Shown one piece after another: positions 27,291 to 35,150 of a stretch of DNA of 64,000 bases. Position 1 is the first letter of the stretch; each line of letters opens with the position of its first letter. Source of the DNA: JAJRQY01 sp965224435 (lineage in GTDB: Bacteria; Actinomycetota; Acidimicrobiia; Acidimicrobiales; SZUA-35); assembly GCA_965224435.1 (NCBI GenBank), contig OZ245048.1, forward strand, positions 620,001 through 684,000, given 5' to 3'. The position numbers and the translations under genes were made by a program. The notes under the pieces were generated by a model. The model was not told where the DNA came from. It saw only the letters and a program-made list of their open reading frames with translations, and ran no database searches.

Positions 27291-28103
27291 ATGGTGCTGA
27301 CATTCCGACCGCTGACGGCGACACTGGGCGCAGAAGTTGATGGGCTCGACATGGCGAATGTCGACGACGCCACGATCAGCGAATTGCGTGCCGCCTGGTT
27401 GCAACACAAGGTGCTGGTGATCCGGAATCAAGAAATCTCCGTTGATGAACACATTGCATTTGGGCGCCGCTTTGGTGAGCTTGAAATCCATCCCTTTGCC
27501 AAGGACATCGAAGGCCACCCAGAAATAGTCCGAATCCATTCGACGGCCGACAAGCAGTACGCAGCATCCAACTGGCATTCGGACGTGACTTGGCGGGCTG
27601 AACCTTCCATGGGATCAATACTTCGGGGTCGAATCATCCCCGAGGCAGGAGGCGACACTTGTTTTGCTGACGCCGCAGCGGCCTATGACCGACTGGAAGA
27701 TGAATGGAAAGAACGAGTTGATGGCCTGGTTGCCGTTCACGATTTCAGCCTGGTCTTCGGTGGCCGGCTGAGCGAGGCCGAGCGATCGGCCAAACGTGAG
27801 CAGTACCCGCCCCAACGTCATCCTGCTATTCGAACTCACCCAGAGACCGGCCAACGAGGGATCTATACCAACCGGGCCTTCGTCTCCCATATCGAGGGCG
27901 TCGACCAGGCTGAGAGTGACCAGATTCTCCTCCACCTCGAAATGGCGATCGCCAATCCGAGTGTGCAGTGCCGAGTTCGGTGGGAGGTCGACACCTTTGT
28001 GATGTGGGACAACCGCTCAACCCAACACAACGCGACCAACGATTTCTGGCCCGTGGAACGCCAGGTCGAACGGGTCACTGTTATTGGCGATCGCCCGGCC
28101 TAA
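27291..28103 (+). CDS. TauD/TfdA-family Fe(II)/2-oxoglutarate dioxygenase
   Basis: The 270-residue protein shows the iron triad His96 and Asp98 (NWHSDVTW) and His246 (WDNRSTQHNAT), with the 2-oxoglutarate-binding Arg in the following VERQVERVTVIG stretch. Its start LTFRPLTATLGAEVDGLD is typical of TauD/TfdA. Such enzymes hydroxylate sulfonates, phenoxyacetates, carnitine precursors or similar acids; the substrate is not deducible. GGGG 5 nt before the ATG may serve as ribosome binding site, and the upstream region holds a direct repeat of gaacggggatag. Confidence 0.92.
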   Translation: MVLTFRPLTATLGAEVDGLDMANVDDATISELRAAWLQHKVLVIRNQEISVDEHIAFGRRFGELEIHPFAKDIEGHPEIVRIHSTADKQYAASNWHSDVTWRAEPSMGSILRGRIIPEAGGDTCFADAAAAYDRLEDEWKERVDGLVAVHDFSLVFGGRLSEAERSAKREQYPPQRHPAIRTHPETGQRGIYTNRAFVSHIEGVDQAESDQILLHLEMAIANPSVQCRVRWEVDTFVMWDNRSTQHNATNDFWPVERQVERVTVIGDRPA

Positions 28104-28113
28104 GTGAGTCCAA

Positions 28114-28674
28114 TCAGACCCTTCTGAGATAGTCGAGGTAGCTCTGTCCATCGACCCAGGCACCGGATCGCTCAGCGAACTGGCGAGCGGGAGGAAGCAT
28201 CAGATGCAACGCTCCGTCTCGTGCCGCGGTGGAAGAAACCAGGCCGTGAGCCGGGTCAACATCCAACAGCAACTCTGCCGGAACGGTGATGGGTGGGCGG
28301 GGAGCAATCGCGACATTTGGTAGTCGCGCAAAGGCTTTGGTTCGAGCCGTTTCAGAGCCATACCAGGCAACATCCTGGATCTGATCCCACTTGTCGGCAC
28401 CCATGATCAAGGTGTCGTACCCCTCGGCGATGTCGGCCAGAAGTTGCAGCTCGGTCACCTGGAGCCTGAGCCAATCTTCACCAGCGACGACCTTGTGCAA
28501 GACGTCCAGGCGATGCTCGAAGGTTGGGTGCTGGACTGATTCTTTGGCTAGTGCCCGGGTGCTAATGGACCACACGACCTGATCCAGGCCATGTTGCTCA
28601 AGGGCGGCTCGACTCACGGCCAGGTGGGCCACGGTCGGAGGATTGAACGAGCCTGGATAGACGCCGACCCTCAT
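28114..28674 (-). CDS. NadD-like nucleotidyltransferase (possible NMN/NaMN adenylyltransferase relative)
   Basis: The 186-residue protein has the class I nucleotidyltransferase start VGVYPGSFNPPTVAHLAV, where the (H/T)xGH motif reads TVAH, and a closing VSSTAARDG in place of ISSTxIR. The middle contains LIMGADKWDQI, close to the GADNxxxI motif of NadD. It is shorter and more diverged than housekeeping NadD (about 200 residues), so I call it NadD-like rather than nadD. AGGAGG stands 4 nt before the ATG. No NAD genes flank it. Confidence 0.75.
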   Translation of the reverse strand: MRVGVYPGSFNPPTVAHLAVSRAALEQHGLDQVVWSISTRALAKESVQHPTFEHRLDVLHKVVAGEDWLRLQVTELQLLADIAEGYDTLIMGADKWDQIQDVAWYGSETARTKAFARLPNVAIAPRPPITVPAELLLDVDPAHGLVSSTAARDGALHLMLPPARQFAERSGAWVDGQSYLDYLRRV

Positions 28675-28727
28675 CTCGCCTCCTGACGTGCATCAAACGC
28701 CAGCATGATTTCAGGCGTCATCATCGG

Positions 28728-30335
28728 CTACTTGGCTGGCAGTTCCGGAGACACATCGGAGAAGATCCAAGCCTTCATCAATTGCTGAGTGTCTTCACCG
28801 AATGTGCTGTCAACCAGGCTCAAGAAGTCGGCGGTCGAGGCGGTTCCGCCGGAGTGGGCTTGGACCCAGGACTGTAGGAAAGAAAAGAATGCGTCATCGC
28901 CGACCGTTCTACGCAGGGCTTCAAGTGTGAGGCCGCCGCGGACATAGACATTTTCACCAAAGAGGTCGGCGGCATGCAGCCCCTTGAGCGGTCCTAGCCC
29001 GGAGCTCTGGTTGTATTGATCTAAGACGCTAAAGAACTCCTGGCCGTTCTGCTCCAGCCAATAGGCGTCGGCCCAGGTGGCGAACCCTTCATTCAGCCAG
29101 ATGTCATCCCATTCCGCGACCGACACGGCGTCGCCGAACCACTGATGGGCCAGCTCATGAGCCAGGATCTGCTCGGTAAAGATCGAATCGAAGGTGACGG
29201 TATCGACGCCGAACACGCTGAGCGTCTGATTTTCCAAGGCGAAGCCGAGAGGCTCCGGAACAGCGACAATGCCGTAGTTGTCAAAGGGGTAGGGGCCAAA
29301 TAGTTCATCGAACAGCTCAAGCATCGGAACGGAGGTGCGATCCAGGATGGGGCGCATGGCTTCAGCCGATGGAGCATGCAAAACATTGCGGATAGTCACC
29401 CCGTTTGGTCCCTCACTCTCATCGATCACGAAGTCTCCGGTGACGACCGAAGCGAGGTAGGTAGCCATCTGATATGGCATGGAATAGACGAAGGTGACAG
29501 TTCCGTCGCCCTCCGTTTGTTCAATCAGTGAGCCTGGCCCGGCGGCTGTCAGGCCCTCCTCGACTGTGATAGCGAGCTGAAAGGTTGCCTTGTCGCCCGG
29601 GTGATTGTTGCTGGGAAACCAGTTGGCTGCTCCAATTGGCTCCGACACCACATAGCTGCCCCAAGCCTTGGCCTGCCAGCCAAGCTCGAACACATCGCCG
29701 ACGTCGTGAAGAGGGACCGGCAAGCCGTGGTAGGTCACGCTGACGGTTGCTTCGGAGCCAGCAGAAAGCGGCTCGGTTGGTCGGATAGTCAGCTCACCAC
29801 CGGCATGGTCGAACCGGGCTGGCTCTCCGTCGATGGTGACGTCATCGACAACAAGACCCTCAATGTCAAGATTGAAACGGGGTAAGTCTTCTTGGGCCAC
29901 CAGGGTGATGACGGCTACCCCGTCGATGGCACCGTGCTCCGGATTCGACGTGGTGTCGATGCTGAGGTCGTAGTGCAAGGCGTCATATCCACCATTGCCC
30001 AGTCCTTCAAAGAGTGGGTCGCCAATGCTGGACTGGGTCGACCCGTCATCGAAGACCAAGTCCTGGCCGTCGTCTTCGTCCGTGTCTGGTGGTTCTTCCA
30101 CCAGAGCGGACTCGACCTCGGATTGTTCACTGGTCGAGGTAGATGCCTTGGTCAGCGTGGTTGCTGTTGTGTCCGCAGTGGCATCGGAACCGGCCGAGCT
30201 GCAACCGGCAACCAGCAATGCGGCAGCCAAGACACCGGAGAGCAGACGCTTGCGCGAATGCGGACAGCGCGAATCTGGACAGAGCGAATCTGGACAGTGG
30301 GGACTTGAACTGGCTGAAAGGGAACTCACGGGCAC
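28728..30335 (-). CDS. M1-family zinc metallopeptidase, lipoprotein
   Basis: The 535-residue protein has a lipoprotein signal peptide (KRLLSGVLAAALLVAGC) preceded by an odd Cys/Pro/Ser-rich stretch encoded by a 15-bp tandem repeat. Zinc site: HELAHQWFGD near residue 391, then NEGFATW about 20 residues later supplying the third ligand. GFALENQTLS stands in place of the GAMEN exopeptidase motif. It is expected to trim peptides on the outer face of the membrane. The GTG start overlaps the stop of the MFS gene by 1 nt, so the two are co-transcribed. Confidence 0.92.
   Translation of the reverse strand: MPVSSLSASSSPHCPDSLCPDSRCPHSRKRLLSGVLAAALLVAGCSSAGSDATADTTATTLTKASTSTSEQSEVESALVEEPPDTDEDDGQDLVFDDGSTQSSIGDPLFEGLGNGGYDALHYDLSIDTTSNPEHGAIDGVAVITLVAQEDLPRFNLDIEGLVVDDVTIDGEPARFDHAGGELTIRPTEPLSAGSEATVSVTYHGLPVPLHDVGDVFELGWQAKAWGSYVVSEPIGAANWFPSNNHPGDKATFQLAITVEEGLTAAGPGSLIEQTEGDGTVTFVYSMPYQMATYLASVVTGDFVIDESEGPNGVTIRNVLHAPSAEAMRPILDRTSVPMLELFDELFGPYPFDNYGIVAVPEPLGFALENQTLSVFGVDTVTFDSIFTEQILAHELAHQWFGDAVSVAEWDDIWLNEGFATWADAYWLEQNGQEFFSVLDQYNQSSGLGPLKGLHAADLFGENVYVRGGLTLEALRRTVGDDAFFSFLQSWVQAHSGGTASTADFLSLVDSTFGEDTQQLMKAWIFSDVSPELPAK
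30252..30296. repeat. Three tandem 15-bp units in the start of the M1 peptidase gene
   Basis: Units 30252-30266, 30267-30281 and 30282-30296 differ at one to three positions. They encode CP(D/H)S(L/R) steps just before the lipoprotein signal sequence. Confidence 0.85.
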
Positions 30336-31519
30336 TAGTTCAGCACTTCTGACGCCTCAGAAGTGGTCACTGGCTCATGAACAAAGAAGATGACCCCAAG
30401 GATGGCGACGACGGTCGCTACCGCGGCCACGGTCATGACGCTTGTGATTCCCCCGTCCACATAGAGCTTGGTCCCAACAATGCTGCCAGCAGATCGCACG
30501 ATGGTGCCAAACCCCAAGAACATGCCAATGATTTGTGCTCTGGCCTTCGGGTCGAGTTCGGCTATCAGGGGTAGTGACGAAACGAAGGCGAATTCGAAAC
30601 CAAGAAAGCCGAAAGCCAGGAACGTCAAGCCAAGGGCTAGTGAAGGATCGGACACGACGGCCAGCAATGTCGTGCCGAGGAGAAGCAAAGTCGCACCCCC
30701 AAGAACGGAACGGCGCTTACCCAACTGGTCCGTCACCGCGGTGATGGTCAGAGTAGCCGCGGCCTCGACAATGCCAAAGAGGAAGACGACCAATCCGAGC
30801 TTGGAAGCGCTCAGGTTGTGGATGTCCACCAGCCAGATTCCGTGACTAACGAAGAGTAACTGGGACGCGAGGTTGAGGGCGCCAAGGCTGAGCATGGTGA
30901 GAGCAATTCGCGGGGTGATACTTGCCCGTGTTTTGGCCTTGGAGTCATGGACCTCGGTCCGGTCAACTACCTGGCGGACTCGAGCGCTCGTCAGCAGGGT
31001 GAGCGTTCCGAGCGCGACTGGTACGGACCACCAGGCGACATGGTCGATGAGCAGGCCACAAATGGGGAGGCCAATCAGCGCGGCTCCAGCCCACGTCAGC
31101 TCGACAATCCCAAAGGCCTGGGCTCGTCGCTCGTAGGCGACCTCGTCACCGACCCAGGCGTTGAGGGCGACATCGAAGCCGATCTTGCCCGTGCCCATCA
31201 ACACGAAGCCGACAATGAGCCCAATGGGGGAGAACACACTCAGCAAAAGCCCAATGCCAGCAATTATCCCGGTGACGGCCATGACCGGGCCGGTTCCCTT
31301 GCGGTCGGTGACTCGTCCCATGGCTGGGGCTGCCAGGCCAGTGAGATCGCGGACGGTGAGAACCTGACCCATCTGTTCAATAGTGAGTCCAGTGCCCCTG
31401 GCAATTTCTGGCAGGAAGGTGAACATGACTCGGACACCAATATTGGTGAGCCACCTCTGGAGGACCAGCGCCGGTAGCGCGCGGCGGACTTCGGGGCGAT
31501 ACCCATCGAGAAGAGACAT
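30335..31519 (-). CDS. MFS transporter, 12-helix type
   Basis: The 394-residue protein has twelve hydrophobic helices. The MFS motif A is recognisable but loose (GRVTDRKGTGPVMA), and the second half carries VTDQLGKRRSVLGG. The substrate is unknown. It lies directly upstream of the M1 peptidase gene with a 1-nt overlap, which hints at peptide or amino acid traffic, an inference only. It is divergent from the thioesterase gene. Confidence 0.88.
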   Translation of the reverse strand: MSLLDGYRPEVRRALPALVLQRWLTNIGVRVMFTFLPEIARGTGLTIEQMGQVLTVRDLTGLAAPAMGRVTDRKGTGPVMAVTGIIAGIGLLLSVFSPIGLIVGFVLMGTGKIGFDVALNAWVGDEVAYERRAQAFGIVELTWAGAALIGLPICGLLIDHVAWWSVPVALGTLTLLTSARVRQVVDRTEVHDSKAKTRASITPRIALTMLSLGALNLASQLLFVSHGIWLVDIHNLSASKLGLVVFLFGIVEAAATLTITAVTDQLGKRRSVLGGATLLLLGTTLLAVVSDPSLALGLTFLAFGFLGFEFAFVSSLPLIAELDPKARAQIIGMFLGFGTIVRSAGSIVGTKLYVDGGITSVMTVAAVATVVAILGVIFFVHEPVTTSEASEVLN

Positions 31520-31606
31520 GACCAGTGCTGTCTAGCAGGTGAATGTGGCTGGTTAGCATTTGCATTGAGGCGTATGGGTCTGGTCGTCTGTCACCACGAA
31601 TGGCAA

Positions 31607-31612
31607 TAGGCT
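31607..31612 (+). promoter_or_regulatory. Leaderless-type -10 box (TAGGCT)
   Basis: TAGGCT ends 8 nt before GTG 31621 of the thioesterase gene, favouring that start over ATG 31600. Confidence 0.4.
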
Positions 31613-31620
31613 CGCCCTCC

Positions 31621-32100
31621 GTGAGTGAAGCCGAGCAAACCCAACCCGGAGACGGGACGCCAGCCGAGACCGGTCCCGAAGCGATTGAGCGTGTATTTAT
31701 GGCCCTGCACCCCAAGGTGCAGATTGACGGCTGTGAGGGTTGGGCCCTGTTCTATCCCGAGGCTGAGCATCGAGGCAACCCCGGTTGGCTACACGGTGGG
31801 CTTGCGGCCACCCTGCTGGATCACGTGTCTGCTCGAGTGGCCAACTCAGCCTTTGGCGGCCCGGCAGTAACGGGGAAGCTGGAGATTCGCTATGTCCGCC
31901 CCGTACCTCTCTCGGGTGGTCCGTTTCGAGTGGTGGCCAGCTATGAGCCACCGAAGGCAGGGCGAACAATTCGATACCTGGTCCGGATCGAAGCCGCCAT
32001 TGTTAATGAAGACGGAAATCTGGTGGAAGCGAGCTCGATGTTTGTCCCCCGCCCCGACTTCCAGGGCGAGAAACCGGGCACCCAACAGGCTTCAGACTGA
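31621..32100 (+). CDS. PaaI-like hotdog-fold thioesterase
   Basis: From GTG 31621 the protein has 159 residues. It is a single hotdog domain with NPGWLHGGLAATLLDHVSARVA, the PaaI-type HGG and long helix with catalytic Asp, then GKLEIRYVRPVPLSGGPFRV strands. It probably hydrolyses an acyl- or aryl-CoA thioester. ATG 31600 is the alternative start; neither has a Shine-Dalgarno sequence. Confidence 0.88.
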   Translation: MSEAEQTQPGDGTPAETGPEAIERVFMALHPKVQIDGCEGWALFYPEAEHRGNPGWLHGGLAATLLDHVSARVANSAFGGPAVTGKLEIRYVRPVPLSGGPFRVVASYEPPKAGRTIRYLVRIEAAIVNEDGNLVEASSMFVPRPDFQGEKPGTQQASD

Positions 32101-32105
32101 AACTG

Positions 32106-32759
32106 TCAGTCGACAAATACCGCAAACTCTTCGACGGGAACCCGCTGGCTTTCGACCGTATTCGCTGGCTCATCATTGTTGATGGTGCCGAGAGCAATTC
32201 CGCAGAACAATCGAAGTTCGGGGCCAGCACCAACGAACTCGGTGACTGTCTTCTCCCAGTTGGCCCAGGCCTCTTGAGCGCAGGTGTCCAGCCCGGCTTC
32301 GGTGGCCAGCAGCATGAAGGTTTGCAAGAACATGCCAAGATCAGCCCATTGGGGTCGACCCATTTGCCGATCGACAAAACAGAAGATGGCGGCTGGCGCA
32401 CCAAAGAAGTCGAAGTTCTTGAGCATCTGCTGGAAGCGGCCGTCCTTGTCGTCGCGAGCGATGCCGACGGCGGCATAGAGGGCCATGCCAAGATCGAATC
32501 GAGATGTTCGATAGGGCTCGGTCAGTCCTGACGGGTAGATGTCATAGGCTGGGTCTTCGATGGTTCCGTCAGCAACGACTTGCTTGAACCGGTCCATGGC
32601 ATCGCCGTTGAGCACGAAGACCCGCCAAGGTTGCACGTTGCCCCCCGAAGGAGCCCGCGAAGCAGTGGTCAGGAGCTGGCTAATGGTCTCATTGCTGACT
32701 GGGTCAGGGAGAAAGCCTCGGGCCGACTTGCGAGTATTGACAGCGGTGGTGACATCCAT
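32106..32759 (-). CDS. Nitroreductase-family FMN enzyme
   Basis: The 217-residue protein starts VTTAVNTRKSARGFLPDPV and has PSGGNVQPWRVFVL, the FMN-binding opening of the nitroreductase family, and later DLGMFLQTFMLLATEAGLDTCAQ. It reduces nitroaromatic or quinone-like compounds with NAD(P)H; the physiological substrate is unknown. A CACTAT hexamer lies 6 nt before the ATG. It is convergent with the thioesterase gene. Confidence 0.93.
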   Translation of the reverse strand: MDVTTAVNTRKSARGFLPDPVSNETISQLLTTASRAPSGGNVQPWRVFVLNGDAMDRFKQVVADGTIEDPAYDIYPSGLTEPYRTSRFDLGMALYAAVGIARDDKDGRFQQMLKNFDFFGAPAAIFCFVDRQMGRPQWADLGMFLQTFMLLATEAGLDTCAQEAWANWEKTVTEFVGAGPELRLFCGIALGTINNDEPANTVESQRVPVEEFAVFVD

Positions 32760-32831
32760 TTGTGCATAGTGCCATGGCTTGGTTCTATTGCGCGAGTCGG
32801 CGGCACGAGTTCGACCGGCCGAGTTCTGGTA

Positions 32832-34490
32832 TTACACGAGTTCTCGTAGTAGATCGAGCCGGATCGACCCAACCGACAAGAGGTCGGCGTGGAATGCCTT
32901 GAGGTCGAAGTCGTCCGCTGCAGAGCGGTCGGCTCGTAAGTCCAGAATGGCCTTCTCACCCAGCTTGTAGCTGATGGCTTGTCCGGGCCAGCCGAGGTAG
33001 CGGATGATCTCCGAGGTGGCCATGTCACCTGGCTGAAAACACACATCGCGCAGCATCTCGGTGGCTAGGTCAAAGGTCCAGACTTCACCCGGATGGAAGT
33101 CAGAGGATTCAGGAATGTCTAACTCAAGGTGACAGCCGATGTCGATGACGATGCGACAGGTTCGAACCAGTTGAGAGAGCAACAAGCCGACCTGATACTC
33201 GGGCTTGTCCAAGAAGCCGAGCTCGTCCATCAGGTGTTCGGCGTAGAGGGCCCAGCCTTCGCCCGAACCGGGATACCAAACCATTTGTTTGTGGAATCGG
33301 GAGAGTTCGTCGCCCATGGCCACTTGCCAGCCACATTGCAGATGATGGCCTGGAAAACCCTCGTGGTAGTTGGTGGTCACATCGCCAAAGAGAGGGAAGG
33401 TTTCCTGATGGGAGATCGGGTACCAGACGCAGCCAGCACGGGAGAAGTCTTCAGAGGGAGGTACGTAGTATGGAGCTAAGGCTCCACCAGGGCTGGCGAT
33501 CTTGACTTCAACGTTGGCGTAGCGATCGTCAACATCGAAGTGGCTTTCGTTCAACCGGTCCAACGCTTCATGCTGACGAGCTTGCATGAACTCGACATAG
33601 TCGTCGGCATCCTTGGCTGCCCGGCTTGGATCGGTCATCAGTAGCTGGATGACTCCAGCGACGTCTTGCTCAGGGTCAATCTGTTTACAGAGTTGGGCCA
33701 GGCGGGTGTTGAGCCGGTTCAGCTCGTCCCAGCCCCACTGGTAGGTGGCTTCGGGGTCCAAGGTGTCACCAAGAAAACTCTCGGCTGCGGTGACGTAGCG
33801 CTCGCGGCCAACGGCATCCTTCTCCCGAGCCAGAGGAAGGTAGGAGTCTTCCAGCCAGCCCGTCATCTTGCCGATCTGGTTCTTGGCTGACTGGACGGCC
33901 AGTTCGACTTCACTGCGCTGCTCGCTGTTGCCAGGGCCAACATGTGTCTCGTCAAAGCGGGCAAGGATTTCATTGAGAGACGACTCGTCGCCCGCCCCGC
34001 CCCGTCCCTGCTCGATTGCGGCGAGTACCTGGCGCTTGGCCACTGCCTCGCCGGTATCGAGACCCGCTTGCAAGCTTTCCTGGTATCCGGCCAGTACCTG
34101 ATCAATGGTCCTCAGCCGGTTGAGGATGTCGTTCCAAGCGGTCGAACTGTCCGAAGGAGCCAAATCGAAGGTGTCCCGGATCATCTGCCAAGGCGAAGCA
34201 ATACTGTTGAGGTCTGATCGTGACGTACCGGCGGCAATATCGGCCAGATGCCGGGTGCACTCTCCGATCAGGACCTCCTTGGCTACGTGTGAGCGACGAT
34301 CATCAGCGGCGCAGCCTTGCGCGTCCGCAAGTGCTTGAGACCAGAAGGTTTGGGCGGCGGCGACGCCGGCGGGGGAGAGGTCGGTCCAACGACCATGGTG
34401 CCCATCTACACCGATTTCGGTAGCCAGGATTGGATCAAGAGCGGCTAGCTCGTCGGTAAGACGGTCGGAAAGGGCGAAGATATCGGTCAC
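32832..34490 (-). CDS. DUF885 metallopeptidase-like protein
   Basis: The 552-residue protein matches the DUF885 pattern. The central marker is NYHEGFPGHHLQCGWQVAMG near residue 375, with HExxPGHH as likely metal site, followed by YPGSGEGWALYAEHLMDELG; the segment after that is VRTCRIVIDIGCHL. Members are thought to be zinc peptidases, but the activity of most is untested. There is no signal peptide, so it is cytoplasmic. The GTG start lies 6 nt after the stop of the upstream membrane gene, making a two-gene operon. Confidence 0.9.
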   Translation of the reverse strand: MTDIFALSDRLTDELAALDPILATEIGVDGHHGRWTDLSPAGVAAAQTFWSQALADAQGCAADDRRSHVAKEVLIGECTRHLADIAAGTSRSDLNSIASPWQMIRDTFDLAPSDSSTAWNDILNRLRTIDQVLAGYQESLQAGLDTGEAVAKRQVLAAIEQGRGGAGDESSLNEILARFDETHVGPGNSEQRSEVELAVQSAKNQIGKMTGWLEDSYLPLAREKDAVGRERYVTAAESFLGDTLDPEATYQWGWDELNRLNTRLAQLCKQIDPEQDVAGVIQLLMTDPSRAAKDADDYVEFMQARQHEALDRLNESHFDVDDRYANVEVKIASPGGALAPYYVPPSEDFSRAGCVWYPISHQETFPLFGDVTTNYHEGFPGHHLQCGWQVAMGDELSRFHKQMVWYPGSGEGWALYAEHLMDELGFLDKPEYQVGLLLSQLVRTCRIVIDIGCHLELDIPESSDFHPGEVWTFDLATEMLRDVCFQPGDMATSEIIRYLGWPGQAISYKLGEKAILDLRADRSAADDFDLKAFHADLLSVGSIRLDLLRELV

Positions 34491-34496
34491 GCTTGG

Positions 34497-35084
34497 TCAA
34501 GCTTTCGGAGAGTCTGAAGTGTCGGAAGGCCACGCAAACGTTACGGCCAGTAGGGCACCAAAAGCACCACCGGTACTGGACAAAACCAGGTCACCAATGG
34601 TGTCTTCATAGGTAAGAGACAATCCGGCAGTACCCATCTTCTGGACCAAGAACTCCGCCACTTCCCACCAGATGATGGCCAGGCCACCAAACCCCCACCC
34701 GAGAGACCATGCCGTGAGCTTCTTCATCTGGGTTCGACCGAATCCAACGGTGACACCACCCATTAACAGGACCCAGTTGAAGAAGTGGAGTACGTCATCG
34801 GTGGAGTTGTAGTTGTTGTAGAAGTTGAAGACATTGCCAAGGGTGTCGACCAGGAAGGGCGAAAAGACCAGGATGTCGACCAGCCATGGGTACTTGCCGT
34901 GGCTGCCTCGTAGCTTCCATACCAGTGGCACAACCGCCATCGGCAATGCGTAGAACGGTGCTCGGAAGGCCATTCCTTTGCCGGCGAATTGCTCCCAGTT
35001 TGGGAAGGCGACGGTCACGGCGAGAGCAATGACCAGGGCGAGTCGAAAGGCCCACAGAACTGGCGGGTGATCACGAAATGTCAT
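34497..35084 (-). CDS. YjdF/DUF2238-like integral membrane protein
   Basis: From ATG 35084 the protein is 195 residues with five to six hydrophobic helices. DDVLHFFNWVLLMGG, IIWWEVAEFLVQKMG and YEDTIGDLVLSSTGGAFGALLAV follow the YjdF/DUF2238 pattern (D-x-x-x-H-F, W-E-x-x-E, D-T-x-x-D-L). Function unknown. The longer open frame is rejected because it overlaps divergent ilvD; TACCTT ends 6 nt before the ATG. Confidence 0.78.
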   Translation of the reverse strand: MTFRDHPPVLWAFRLALVIALAVTVAFPNWEQFAGKGMAFRAPFYALPMAVVPLVWKLRGSHGKYPWLVDILVFSPFLVDTLGNVFNFYNNYNSTDDVLHFFNWVLLMGGVTVGFGRTQMKKLTAWSLGWGFGGLAIIWWEVAEFLVQKMGTAGLSLTYEDTIGDLVLSSTGGAFGALLAVTFAWPSDTSDSPKA

Positions 35085-35090
35085 GCCGCG

Positions 35091-35096
35091 AAGGTA
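35091..35096 (-). promoter_or_regulatory. Leaderless-type -10 box (TACCTT)
   Basis: On the minus strand TACCTT ends 6 nt before ATG 35084. Confidence 0.5.
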
Positions 35097-35138
35097 CGCC
35101 TTTGCACTGACGATCGGGGCGACCCTCCGTTCGTGCCC

Positions 35139-35144
35139 TAGCCT
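35139..35144 (+). promoter_or_regulatory. Leaderless-type -10 box of ilvD (TAGCCT)
   Basis: TAGCCT ends 6 nt before the ATG of ilvD at 35151. Confidence 0.55.
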
Positions 35145-35150
35145 GACCCC

